This document shows positions 23,308-30,733 of a DNA stretch of 34,641 nt, piece after piece. The stretch is from Streptomyces sp. rh34 (lineage in GTDB: Bacteria; Actinomycetota; Actinomycetes; Streptomycetales; Streptomycetaceae). The number at the start of each line of letters is the position of its first letter. Position 1 is the stretch's first letter. The DNA is taken from contig NZ_NTGZ01000047.1 of assembly GCF_002551245.1 (NCBI RefSeq), positions 1 through 34,641 on the forward strand, read 5' to 3'. The notes beneath the pieces are model-generated. The model did not search any database. It was given only the letters and a program-made list of their open reading frames with translations, and was not told the DNA's origin. The translations under genes were made by a program, and so were the position numbers.

Positions 23308-24138
23308 CTAGAACTCCTCGTGGGACTCCGGGTCGCCGCCGAACCGCCGCTGCCGCCCGGACGCGATCGTCGTCAGCTCCTGCGCCGTCAGCTGGAACCC
23401 GAACAGATCGAGGTTCTCGCGCTGCCGGCCCGGGTCCGCCGACTTCGGGATCGGCACCGCGCCCAACTGGGTGTGCCAGCGCAGTACCACCTGGCCGGGG
23501 CTCACCCCGTGGTCCTCCGCGATCGCCACGGTCGAGGGATCCTCCAGCACCTGGCGGCCCCGGGCCAGCGGGCTCCAGCTCTCCGTCACGATGCCCTTCG
23601 CCGCGTGCACCGCCCGCAGCTCCTCCTGCGGCAGCAGCGGATGCATCTCGATCTGGTTCACCGAGGGCAGCACGCCCGTCTCCCGCTCCAGCCGCTCCAG
23701 ATGCGCGGCGGTGAAGTTGGAGACGCCGATCGAACGGACGAGACCGTCCTCGCGGAGCCGGATCATCGCCTTCCAGGTGTCCACGTACTTGTCGACGCGG
23801 GGGAGCGGCCAGTGGATCAGGTAGAGGTCGACGTACTCGACGCCCAGGCGGGCCCGTGACTCCTCGAACGAGGCGAGCGTCTCCTCGTACCCGTGGTGCC
23901 GGCCGGGCACCTTCGTGGTGAGGCGGACCTCCTCGCGGGGGACGCCGCTGCGGGCGATGCCCCGGCCGGTGCCGGTCTCGTTGCCGTAGTTGAGGGCCGT
24001 GTCGACCAGCCGGTAGCCGAGCTCCAGGGCCCCGGCGACGGCTTCCTCGGCCGCCGCGTCGTCCAGCGGGTAGGTGCCGAGTCCCACCGCGGGGAGCCGT
24101 GTGCCGTCGTTGAGCGCCTGAACCGGTGTGCCGGACAT
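23308..24138 (-). CDS. Aldo/keto reductase
   Basis: 276 residues, AKR5-like NADPH-dependent oxidoreductase. The tetrad is complete: Asp46 and Tyr51 in RLVDTALNYGNE, Lys76 in RLTTKVPG and His109 in LYLIHWPLP. VRSIGVSNFTAAHL, VNQIEMHPLLPQ and VPIPKSADPGRQRENL (cofactor binding) are standard. ATG 24138 has AAGGA about 12 nt upstream. A TACGCT -10 lies in the centre of a large inverted repeat (24163-24211). It reads in the same direction as the SDR and TetR genes upstream but the spacing (150 nt) suggests its own transcript. Confidence 0.92.
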   Translation of the reverse strand: MSGTPVQALNDGTRLPAVGLGTYPLDDAAAEEAVAGALELGYRLVDTALNYGNETGTGRGIARSGVPREEVRLTTKVPGRHHGYEETLASFEESRARLGVEYVDLYLIHWPLPRVDKYVDTWKAMIRLREDGLVRSIGVSNFTAAHLERLERETGVLPSVNQIEMHPLLPQEELRAVHAAKGIVTESWSPLARGRQVLEDPSTVAIAEDHGVSPGQVVLRWHTQLGAVPIPKSADPGRQRENLDLFGFQLTAQELTTIASGRQRRFGGDPESHEEF

Positions 24139-24162
24139 GTGCGTGGTCCCGTCCTTCCCGTC

Positions 24163-24211
24163 GCTGCCCCCGTCCCGGCCAGCGTAGGGGCGTGGCGGGG
24201 ACGGGGGCAGC
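24163..24211. promoter_or_regulatory. 14-bp inverted repeat around the AKR -10 box
   Basis: GCTGCCCCCGTCCC (24163-24176) and GGGACGGGGGCAGC (24198-24211) are perfect inverted repeats. TACGCT on the minus strand (24181-24186) lies in the 21-nt centre. It may be an SDR terminator or an operator flanking the AKR promoter; the sequence cannot decide. Confidence 0.55.
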
Positions 24212-24288
24212 CGGACGGGGCCGACGGGGGAGCGCTCCGGGGGGCAGCCCGGGGAGCGGCGGGCGAGCACTCCGCGAGGCGGTGCCGC

Positions 24289-25068
24289 TCAGGCCGCGTG
24301 GCCGCCGTCCACGACGACCTCCGTGCCGGTGATGAATCCCGCCTCCGCGCTCACGAGGTACGCGACGAGCGAGGCGACCTCTTCCGTCGTGCCGAAGCGG
24401 CCCAGCGCGGTCGCCGCGCGCTGGCCCTCGGCGAACGGCCCGTCGGCCGGGTTGAGATCGGTGTCGACGGGCCCGGGCTGGATCAGGTTCACCGTGATGC
24501 CGCGCGGGCCCAGCTCCCGGGCGAGCGGCTTGGTCAGCCCGACCAGGGCGGACTTGCTGAGCCCGTAGAGGGTGGAGCCGGGTCCGCCCGCGTGCCGGCT
24601 CAGGGCGGAGCCCACGGAGACGATGCGGCCACCGTCGGCCAGCCGCTCCGCCGCCGCCCGGCAGGCGAGGAAGACCGCCCGCACGTTCACCGCCAGCGTC
24701 CGGTCCACCTCCGGTCCGGCGAGCCCGGAGATCGGGCCGAGGACGCCGATGCCCGCGTTGTTGACCAGGATGTCGAGCCGGCCGAGCGCGTCCGCCGCCC
24801 GGTGCACGGCGTCGGCGGCCGCTTCGGCGTCCGCCGCGTCGCAGCGCAGGGCGACGCCCCGGCGGCCGAAGCCCTCGATCTTCGCGACGACCGCACGGGC
24901 CGCCGCCTCGTCCTGGACGTAGGTGACGGCGACGTCCGCTCCCTCCTGGGCGAGCCGCAGCGCGATCGCGGCGCCGATGCCCCGGCTGCCGCCGGTGACC
25001 AGGGCGGCGCGGGCCGGGAGGCCGGCGGGCACGGTGGTGGGAGCGGTGGTGGACAGGGTGCTGGACAT
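24289..25068 (-). CDS. Short-chain dehydrogenase/reductase (FabG-like)
   Basis: 259 residues, classical SDR. TGGSRGIG (25-32) binds the dinucleotide, NNAG is at 103-106, and the catalytic set is Ser154 in SVGSA, Tyr168 and Lys172 in TLYGLSKSAL. QPGPVDTDLNP follows, and the end is FITGTEVVVDGGHA. ATG 25068 is preceded by AAAGGAA with 7-nt spacing. Its leader contains a strong hairpin whose arm meets this ribosome site. The TetR gene lies upstream in the same direction, so local regulation is plausible. The substrate is unknown. Confidence 0.92.
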   Translation of the reverse strand: MSSTLSTTAPTTVPAGLPARAALVTGGSRGIGAAIALRLAQEGADVAVTYVQDEAAARAVVAKIEGFGRRGVALRCDAADAEAAADAVHRAADALGRLDILVNNAGIGVLGPISGLAGPEVDRTLAVNVRAVFLACRAAAERLADGGRIVSVGSALSRHAGGPGSTLYGLSKSALVGLTKPLARELGPRGITVNLIQPGPVDTDLNPADGPFAEGQRAATALGRFGTTEEVASLVAYLVSAEAGFITGTEVVVDGGHAA

Positions 25069-25078
25069 GGGGTGTTCC

Positions 25079-25121
25079 TTTGCTGGGGGACGCCGTCGCT
25101 GCGACGACATCCCCCAGCAAA
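25079..25121. promoter_or_regulatory. 43-nt inverted repeat touching the SDR ribosome site
   Basis: TTTGCTGGGGGA (25079-25090) pairs perfectly with TCCCCCAGCAAA (25110-25121), with an inner GTCG/CGAC. On the minus strand its end (AGCAAA) overlaps the AAAGGAA ribosome site of the SDR gene. Possible roles are TetR operator, tetR terminator or translational hairpin. Confidence 0.7.
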
Positions 25122-25226
25122 CGCGGGCCGGGGCCCGCGCACCGGCGGGTATCGGACACCCACGGCCCGCCGGGCTCGCAGGCCCACGGTCGCCCGGGAC
25201 CTGGCGCCGGGGCCCCGCCCGGGCAC

Positions 25227-25868
25227 CTACCGAGAAGGCAGCAGCGCGGGATCCGTCGCCGCGGCCCGCAGCCGCACCAGGATGGCCCGCGCCGCCTTCT
25301 CGTAGCCGAGGATGTTGTTCTGGAGCACCGACTCGGCGTTGGCCAGCTCCAGCAGGGCGATCACCTCGAAGGCCAACTGGCACACGTCGGTGTCCCCGGC
25401 CAGCTCCCCGGCCGACCTGGCCTCCTCGATCGTCTGCTCCACGAAGGTGACCCAGCCCGTCTGCGCGGACGCCAGGGCGTCATGCACCCTGCCGCCGCGG
25501 GCGTCGAACTCGGCGGTGGCGGCGTAGAAGAAGCAACCGCCCCGGAACACGCGCTCCCGGGAGTACGCGATCCACGCCTCGCACAGCCGCCACACCCGGC
25601 CGAGCCCCGGCGGCACCGACCGGGTGGGGCGCAGCACATGGTCGACGTAGATGGCCACCGCCCCCCGCACGGTGGCCAGCTGGAGCCCCTCCTTCGAGCC
25701 GAAGAGGGCGAACACCCCGCTCTTGCTCAGCCCGAGCTCGGTGGCCAGCCGCCCCAGCGACAGGCCCTCCAGCCCTTCGACCGAGGCGATCTGCACCGCC
25801 CGCCCCAGGATCAACTGCCGGGTCTGGTTCCCCCGCTCGACCCGCCCGTCCGCTCTCAACGACGTCAT
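25227..25868 (-). CDS. TetR-family regulator
   Basis: 213 residues. The N-terminal HTH (about 18-65) reads GLEGLSLGRLATELGLSKSG then VFALFGSKEGLQLATV. The C-terminal part has GGCFFYAATAEFDARGGRVH, a TetR_C subtype pattern (TetR_C_33-like from memory). ATG 25868 follows GGAG with 7-nt spacing. It lies 158 nt upstream of the SDR gene, separated by the 43-nt inverted repeat, and is a likely regulator of it. A short palindrome GCCTC-N9-GAGGC (25882-25900) lies just before the gene. The inducer is unknown. Confidence 0.9.
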   Translation of the reverse strand: MTSLRADGRVERGNQTRQLILGRAVQIASVEGLEGLSLGRLATELGLSKSGVFALFGSKEGLQLATVRGAVAIYVDHVLRPTRSVPPGLGRVWRLCEAWIAYSRERVFRGGCFFYAATAEFDARGGRVHDALASAQTGWVTFVEQTIEEARSAGELAGDTDVCQLAFEVIALLELANAESVLQNNILGYEKAARAILVRLRAAATDPALLPSR

Positions 25869-26079
25869 GTGACCACTCCGTGCCTCAGAGTTATCGAGGC
25901 GTCAGTCTAGGGAGCGGCGGCGCGGCCGACGGACCCTCCGCCGCCCGGCCGAACGGCCCGACCGCCCCTGACCACGGGTGATGCCCCTGGACGATCCGAG
26001 CGTTGAGACAGGTGTTCCTTTTTCAGGGGCCCAGCGGATAGCGTGATCGCTCCGCGTGTGAGCCGGCGAGGTCTCCACA

Positions 26080-26092
26080 CCACGTTTCGTGG
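26080..26092. promoter_or_regulatory. Small palindrome ahead of the EamA transporter gene
   Basis: CCACG-TTT-CGTGG, inside a wider TCTCCAC-N10-GTGGAGA (26072-26095), ends just before the ribosome site. It could be an operator or leader hairpin. The rest of the 240-bp gap (25869-26079) shows TAGCGT at 26039-26044 but no matching -35. Confidence 0.35.
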
Positions 26093-26109
26093 AGATCCAG
26101 GAGGACCAG

Positions 26110-27027
26110 GTGTCCGTCGTCACCGTGCCCGCACTCGCGCCCCCGCGCCGCGCCTGGGTCACCGATCTGCCCGTGCTGGCGGTAGCCGTCGTCTGGGGCG
26201 CCAGCTATCTCGCGGCCAAGGGCATCACCACCGCCCACACGGTCATCGCCGTCCTCGTCCTGCGCTTCGCGATCGTGCTGCCGGTGCTCGTCGCGACCGG
26301 ATGGCGCAGGCTTCGGGCGCTGACCGGTGCGCAGTGGCGGGGCGCGGGACTGCTGGGCCTGGTGCTGAGCGTGATCTTCCTGCTGGAGACGTACGGGGTG
26401 GTGCACACCTCCGCCACCAACGCCGGGCTGATCATCAGCCTCACCATGATCTTCACACCGCTGGCCGAGGCCGCCGTGACCCGCGTGCGCCCGTCGGCCG
26501 GATTCGTCGCCGCGGCCGGGCTCTCCGTCGCCGGAGTGGTCCTGCTGACCCAGGGCGGCGGGCTCACCAGCCCCTCGGGCGGGGACCTCCTGATGCTGCT
26601 GGCCGCCCTCGCCCGCACCGTCCACGTCCTGGCCATGGCCAGGATCAAGGCGGTCCAGGACGCCGACTCGCTCTCCCTGACCACCGTCCAGCTCGGGGCC
26701 GCGGTCGCCGTCTTCGCCGTCCTCGCCGCCGTCCCCGGCACCGGCGCCTCACCGTGGAGCGCGGCGGCGGACTTCGGGGCCCGGGAGTGGGCGGGCCTGG
26801 TCTTCCTCTCGGTGTTCTGCACCCTGTTCGCGTTCTTCGTGCAGATGTGGTCCGTACGCCGCACCTCCCCGTCCCGGGTCAGCCTGCTGCTCGGTACGGA
26901 ACCGCTGTGGGCCGCCGCCGTCGGCATCAGCCTCGGCGGGGAACGGCTCGGGCTGCTCGGCGCCGCCGGGGCGGTCCTCGTCCTCACGGGCACCGCGTGG
27001 GGCCGGCGCGGCGCGGACCGGACGTGA
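26110..27027 (+). CDS. EamA/DMT-superfamily transporter
   Basis: 305 residues with ten predicted membrane helices in two EamA halves: VLAVAVVWGASYLAAKGITT starts the first, with TSATNAGLIISLTMIFTPL, and FVQMWSVRRTSPSRVSLLLG then TEPLWAAAVGISLGGERLG marks the second. These are typical RhaT/PecM-type exporters of metabolites or amino acids. GTG 26110 is selected for AGGAGG (26099-26104). It ends 6 nt before the convergent small gene with no terminator between. Confidence 0.88.
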   Translation: MSVVTVPALAPPRRAWVTDLPVLAVAVVWGASYLAAKGITTAHTVIAVLVLRFAIVLPVLVATGWRRLRALTGAQWRGAGLLGLVLSVIFLLETYGVVHTSATNAGLIISLTMIFTPLAEAAVTRVRPSAGFVAAAGLSVAGVVLLTQGGGLTSPSGGDLLMLLAALARTVHVLAMARIKAVQDADSLSLTTVQLGAAVAVFAVLAAVPGTGASPWSAAADFGAREWAGLVFLSVFCTLFAFFVQMWSVRRTSPSRVSLLLGTEPLWAAAVGISLGGERLGLLGAAGAVLVLTGTAWGRRGADRT

Positions 27028-27033
27028 CCGCCG

Positions 27034-27237
27034 TCAGGACTTGATCGAGTCCGCGGCGATCATCACGGCCACCCCCGCCACGATCAGCACGATGTTGACG
27101 AACAGCCCCCGGTCGCTGAGGAAGTCGATCCGCCGCACCACCGTCCACAGCCGGAACCAGCCCGTCCACTCGTACAGCAGCCCGGCGGCGCCCTGGGCGA
27201 AGACGAGGAACCCGATCGTCTCGACGATTTTCTTCAT
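27034..27237 (-). CDS. Small two-helix membrane protein
   Basis: 67 residues from ATG 27237, preceded by GGGAGG with 8-nt spacing. Two membrane segments are visible: VETIGFLVFAQGAAGLLYEW and GLFVNIVLIVAGVAVMIAAD, separated by a basic loop (FRLWTVVRRIDFLSDR). No family is recognised. It is divergent from the histidine kinase gene by 145 nt with a short palindrome between them, so it may be controlled by or help sense for that system. Convergent with the EamA gene. Confidence 0.75.
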   Translation of the reverse strand: MKKIVETIGFLVFAQGAAGLLYEWTGWFRLWTVVRRIDFLSDRGLFVNIVLIVAGVAVMIAADSIKS

Positions 27238-27300
27238 GGGCCGAGCCTCCCGCCCGCCCCGCACCCACCGCCTCGGCCACCGGTCCCGTACGCCGCGCCG

Positions 27301-27323
27301 AAAGTAGCCGGTCCCGCGACTTT
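27301..27323. promoter_or_regulatory. Imperfect palindrome between kinase and small membrane gene
   Basis: AAAGTAGC-N7-GCGACTTT, one mismatch in 8-bp arms, with ACTTTG-TCG repeated at 27372-27379. A candidate response-regulator or other site; not tested. Confidence 0.3.
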
Positions 27324-27369
27324 GGTCGCTCCCTCGCCGCGCGGGCGCCTCCGGGCCGCCCGGGCTGCG

Positions 27370-27375
27370 TAACTT
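27370..27375 (+). promoter_or_regulatory. -10 box of a likely leaderless kinase transcript
   Basis: TAACTT is 7 nt before ATG 27383, and no ribosome site is present. Confidence 0.45.
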
Positions 27376-27382
27376 TGTCGAT

Positions 27383-28603
27383 ATGACGCGCACCGAGTAC
27401 CGCTGGCTGCTCCCCTCGGCCATGGCCGATCCCGAGCTGCCCGGTGACCGGCCCCGGACGCGGCGCACCGTGCGGGACTGGGCCGTCGACATCACGGCCT
27501 TCCTCTGCGCCGCGGGCATCGGCCTGCTGGCGCTCGCCGCGATCGACGCCGACGACACCACGGCGGACGTCTTCGTCCTCGTCGACTCGGTGATCGGCGC
27601 GGCGGCCTGCTGCGCGCTCTGGCTCCGGCGGCGCTGGCCCGTCGGGCTCGCCGCCACGCTGACCGTCGTCTGCATCGTCGAACCCGTGGCCGCCGGGGCG
27701 CTGATGGTGGCCCTCTTCAGTCTCGCCGTGCACCGCCCCTTCAAGCCGGTGGCGATCGTCGGCGCGGGCGCGCTGATCGTGGCCCCCCTGCAGCCCCTCC
27801 TGCGCCCCGACCCCGCGACGACCTTCCTCGCCTCGGTCATCTTCGGGATCCTGCTGGTCCTGCTGGTCCTCAGCTGGGGCATGGTCGTACGTTCCCGGCG
27901 CCAGCTCGTCGTCACCCTCCGCGAACGGGCCCGCCGCGCCGAGGCCGAGGCGGAGCTGCGCGCCGAACAGGCCCAGCGGCTGGCCCGGGAGGCCATCGCC
28001 CGCGAGATGCACGACGTCCTGGCCCACCGGCTGACCCTGCTCAGCGTGCACGCCGGGGCCCTGGAGTTCCGGCCGGGCGCCCCCGCCGCAGAGGTCGGCC
28101 GGGCGGCCGGCGTCATCCGGGACAGTGCCCACGAGGCCCTCCAGGACCTCCGCGAGATCATCGGCGTCCTGCGTGGGCCCGGCGACACCGACGAGGGCGA
28201 CCGACCGCAGCCCACCCTCGCCACCCTGGACGCCCTCGTCGCCGAGTCCCGGCTCGCGGGCATGGAGGTCGTCGTCGACAACCGGGTCGCCGAACCGCGG
28301 GACGCCCCCTCCGCCACCGGCCGCACGGTCTACCGGATCGCCCAGGAGTGCCTGACCAACGCCCGCAAGCACGCGCCCGGAACCGAGGTCTCCCTCACCG
28401 TGACCGGCGGCCCCGGCGAGGGGCTCACCATCGAGGTGGAGAACCCCGCCCCCACCGAACCCTTCGAGCGGGTCCCCGGCTCGGGCCAGGGGCTCATCGG
28501 CCTCACCGAACGCGCCACGCTCGCCGGCGGCGGGCTGGAGCACGGCCCGACGAAGGACGGCGGCTTCCTGGTCCGGGCCCGGCTGCCGTGGCCCGCCGCG
28601 TGA
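27383..28603 (+). CDS. Sensor histidine kinase (HisKA_3, DesK-like)
   Basis: 406 residues. The N-terminal part has about four to five membrane helices (35-170) and an acidic outside loop (DADDTTADVF). The linker is a coiled coil rich in Ala/Glu/Arg. His210 lies in EAIAREMHDVLAHRLTLLSV; the ATPase domain has RIAQECLTNARKHAPG (N box), with the G-rich region GSGQGLIGLTERATLAGG. The start at ATG 27383 has no ribosome site but a -10 at leaderless spacing. The response regulator follows 115 nt later, with its own promoter. The target is unknown. Confidence 0.92.
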   Translation: MTRTEYRWLLPSAMADPELPGDRPRTRRTVRDWAVDITAFLCAAGIGLLALAAIDADDTTADVFVLVDSVIGAAACCALWLRRRWPVGLAATLTVVCIVEPVAAGALMVALFSLAVHRPFKPVAIVGAGALIVAPLQPLLRPDPATTFLASVIFGILLVLLVLSWGMVVRSRRQLVVTLRERARRAEAEAELRAEQAQRLAREAIAREMHDVLAHRLTLLSVHAGALEFRPGAPAAEVGRAAGVIRDSAHEALQDLREIIGVLRGPGDTDEGDRPQPTLATLDALVAESRLAGMEVVVDNRVAEPRDAPSATGRTVYRIAQECLTNARKHAPGTEVSLTVTGGPGEGLTIEVENPAPTEPFERVPGSGQGLIGLTERATLAGGGLEHGPTKDGGFLVRARLPWPAA

Positions 28604-28705
28604 GGCCCGCGGGCGCGGCGCCCTCCCGGAGGACCGGGACCGCGAAGCCCGCCCGGGGGACCGCGGCCGGTACGCCCGCCGTGCGGGGCCCGCGTACCGG
28701 CTGGC

Positions 28706-28711
28706 TACGGT
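28706..28711 (+). promoter_or_regulatory. -10 box of a likely leaderless response regulator transcript
   Basis: TACGGT lies 7 nt before ATG 28719; no ribosome site is seen. Confidence 0.5.
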
Positions 28712-28718
28712 GGCCGTC

Positions 28719-29456
28719 ATGAACACCCCGGCGTCCCCGACACCCCCGCCCGTCCGGCTGCTGATCGTCGACGACGACCCGCTGGTCCGGGCCGGACTGA
28801 CCCTGATGCTCGGCGGCGACGAGGGAATCGACATCGTGGGGGAGGGCGCGGACGGCGAGCAGGCCGAGGAACTGGTCGAACGGCTGCGCCCCGACGTCGT
28901 CCTGATGGACATCCGTATGCCGGTCATGGACGGACTCACCGCGACCGAGCGACTGCGCCGCCGGCCCGGGGCTCCCGAAGTCGTCGTCCTCACCACGTTC
29001 CACGCGGACGAACAGGTGCTCCGGGCCATCCGGGCCGGGGCGGCCGGATTCGTCCTGAAAGACACCCCGCCGGCCCGGATCGTCGATGCGGTCCGCCGGG
29101 TCGCCGCCGGGGACCCGGTGCTCTCGCCCGCCGTCACCCGCCGGCTGATGGCCCGCGCCGCCGGTGGCGGACACGACGACCGGGCCGGCCGCACCGACCG
29201 CGCCCGCAGGCGTTTCGACCAACTCGCCGAGCGCGAGAAGGAAGTAGCCGTCGCCGTCGGACGCGGCGGCTCCAACGCGGAGATCGCGGGCTCCCTCTAC
29301 CTCAGCGTCGCGACCGTCAAGACGCACGTCTCGCGGATTCTCGCCAAACTCGAACTCAACAACCGTGTCCAGATCGCGCTGTTGGTGCATGACGCGGGGC
29401 TTCTCGACACGGACGGGGAAGACGGGGGCGGCCTGCGCCGACCGGAGCGGAGCTGA
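28719..29456 (+). CDS. NarL/FixJ-family response regulator
   Basis: 245 residues. The receiver has LLIVDDDPLVRAGL, phospho-acceptor Asp64 in VVLMDIRMPVMDGL, LTTFHADEQ and FVLKDTPP. The LuxR HTH (about 170-225) reads LAEREKEVAVAVGRGGSNAE then SVATVKTHVSRILAKLEL. Between them is a longer, Arg/Asp-rich linker (AAGGGHDDRAGRTDRARRR). ATG 28719 is supported by a -10 at leaderless distance rather than by a ribosome site; GTG 28710 would add three residues. Partner of the kinase at 27383. Confidence 0.92.
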   Translation: MNTPASPTPPPVRLLIVDDDPLVRAGLTLMLGGDEGIDIVGEGADGEQAEELVERLRPDVVLMDIRMPVMDGLTATERLRRRPGAPEVVVLTTFHADEQVLRAIRAGAAGFVLKDTPPARIVDAVRRVAAGDPVLSPAVTRRLMARAAGGGHDDRAGRTDRARRRFDQLAEREKEVAVAVGRGGSNAEIAGSLYLSVATVKTHVSRILAKLELNNRVQIALLVHDAGLLDTDGEDGGGLRRPERS

Positions 29457-29582
29457 CGGGAGTGGACCGGAGCGGGCCGGAAGAGGGGCTGACCACCATG
29501 GCTGTGCTCGATCCCCGGGACCTGCCGGACTCCACCGCGCGTCCCTCCCGCTGCTGATGACCGTGCGGGTCGGAGCCCGGGT

Positions 29583-30602
29583 TCAGCCGCCGGGGATCTC
29601 GGTCATCGCCACCGGCCGGCGTTCGCGGCGGGAGACCTCGCACGCCTCGGCGATCCGCAGGGCGTGCAGGGCCTCCCGCCCGTCGCACGGGTTGGCCAGC
29701 TCGCCCCGGACCACGCGCAGGAACGCGTCCAGTTCCGCCTCGTACGCCGGGGCGAACCGCTCCAGGAACCCCGGCCAGGGCTTCGCCGGGGCGCCGGAAC
29801 CACCGGGCTCCGCCGAGGTCAGCGGCGTACGGTCGTCCAGGCCGACGGCGATCTGGTCCAGCTCGCCGGCCAGCTCCATCCGAACGTCGTACCCGGCGCC
29901 GTTGCACCGGGTCGCGGTGGCGGTGGCGAGCGTCCCGTCGTCGAGGGTGAGCAGAGCGGCGGCCGTGTCCACGTCCCCCGCCTCCCGGAACATCGCGGGT
30001 CCGGCGTCCGCGCCGGTGGCGTACACCTCGCTGACCTCGCGACCTGTCACCCAGCGCAGCACGTCGAAGTCGTGGACCAGGCAGTCGCGGTACAGCCCGC
30101 CCGAGAGCGGGAGGTAGGCGGCGGGCGGCGGGGCCGGGTCGGAGGTGACCGCGCGCACGGTGTGCAGGCGGCCGAGTCTTCCCTCCCGCACGGCGGCCCT
30201 GGCCTCGCCGTACCCGGCGTCGAAGCGCCGCATGAAGCCGAGCTGGAGCACGCTGCCCGCCGCCTCGACCTCCGCGAGCGCGGTGAGTGTGCCGGGCAGG
30301 TCCAGGGCGATCGGCTTCTCGCAGAAGACGGGCAGCCCGGCGCGGGCGGCGCGTGCGATGAGCCCGGCATGGGCCGAGGTCGCCGAACAGATCACCACGG
30401 CGTCGGGCAGGCCCCCGGCCTCGCCCTCCCCGGTGAACAGGCCGTCCACCGGGACGGCCGCCGCCCCCGTCCGTGCCGCGGCTCCGGCCGCCCGCTCCGG
30501 GTCCGCGTCCGCCAGCAGCAGGGCGTCCACGGCGGGGTGACGGCTCAGCACCTCCGCATGGAATGTGCCGATCCGTCCCGTTCCGATCAGTCCGATGCGC
30601 AT
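29583..30602 (-). CDS. Gfo/Idh/MocA dehydrogenase, inositol dehydrogenase-like
   Basis: 339 residues. The Rossmann motif GTGRIG is at 7-12; the EKP motif with Lys96 is in VFCEKPIALD; DCLVHDFDVLRWVTG carries the catalytic Asp/His seen in myo-inositol 2-dehydrogenase (IolG) types. It oxidises a polyol or sugar with NAD(P). ATG 30602 is preferred to TTG 30611; ribosome site weak (TTGGGG). It is divergent from the GntR regulator over a control region with two operators, next to a sugar importer; inositol is the best guess from similar streptomycete clusters. Confidence 0.88.
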   Translation of the reverse strand: MRIGLIGTGRIGTFHAEVLSRHPAVDALLLADADPERAAGAAARTGAAAVPVDGLFTGEGEAGGLPDAVVICSATSAHAGLIARAARAGLPVFCEKPIALDLPGTLTALAEVEAAGSVLQLGFMRRFDAGYGEARAAVREGRLGRLHTVRAVTSDPAPPPAAYLPLSGGLYRDCLVHDFDVLRWVTGREVSEVYATGADAGPAMFREAGDVDTAAALLTLDDGTLATATATRCNGAGYDVRMELAGELDQIAVGLDDRTPLTSAEPGGSGAPAKPWPGFLERFAPAYEAELDAFLRVVRGELANPCDGREALHALRIAEACEVSRRERRPVAMTEIPGG

Positions 30603-30642
30603 GGGCCCCAAGGTGACGTTCGCCCGGTCATCATGTCAAGCG

Positions 30643-30656
30643 TTTGTCCTGACAAA
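30643..30656. promoter_or_regulatory. Predicted GntR operator 1
   Basis: TTTGTC-CT-GACAAA, perfect 6-bp arms. It lies near the dehydrogenase start and is 60 bp, centre to centre, from operator 2. Confidence 0.65.
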
Positions 30657-30702
30657 TGGCGGCCGCATCGATCGACGGCTCCCGGCCCCGGAACGCCATG
30701 GC

Positions 30703-30716
30703 TTTGTCCGGACAAG
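30703..30716. promoter_or_regulatory. Predicted GntR operator 2
   Basis: TTTGTCCGGACAAG with a perfect 12-bp core TTGTCCGGACAA. It lies immediately upstream of the gntR -10 (30722-30727), so autoregulation is likely. Confidence 0.68.
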
Positions 30717-30721
30717 CGAAC

Positions 30722-30727
30722 TACGCT
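30722..30727 (+). promoter_or_regulatory. -10 box of gntR, likely leaderless
   Basis: TACGCT is 6 nt before GTG 30734 and no ribosome site is present. Confidence 0.45.
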
Positions 30728-30733
30728 CGCCCC

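Noticed and set aside
22751..25159. Open frame of about 800 codons on the minus strand
   Set aside because: It runs through the aldo/keto reductase and SDR genes in another frame; Arg/Gly/Pro-rich and without motifs.
26984..29275. Open frame of about 760 codons on the minus strand
   Set aside because: It is antisense to the kinase and response regulator; no domain.
29457..29582. Terminator between the convergent response regulator and dehydrogenase genes
   Set aside because: Only direct repeats (ACCGGAGCGG) were found; no convincing stem.
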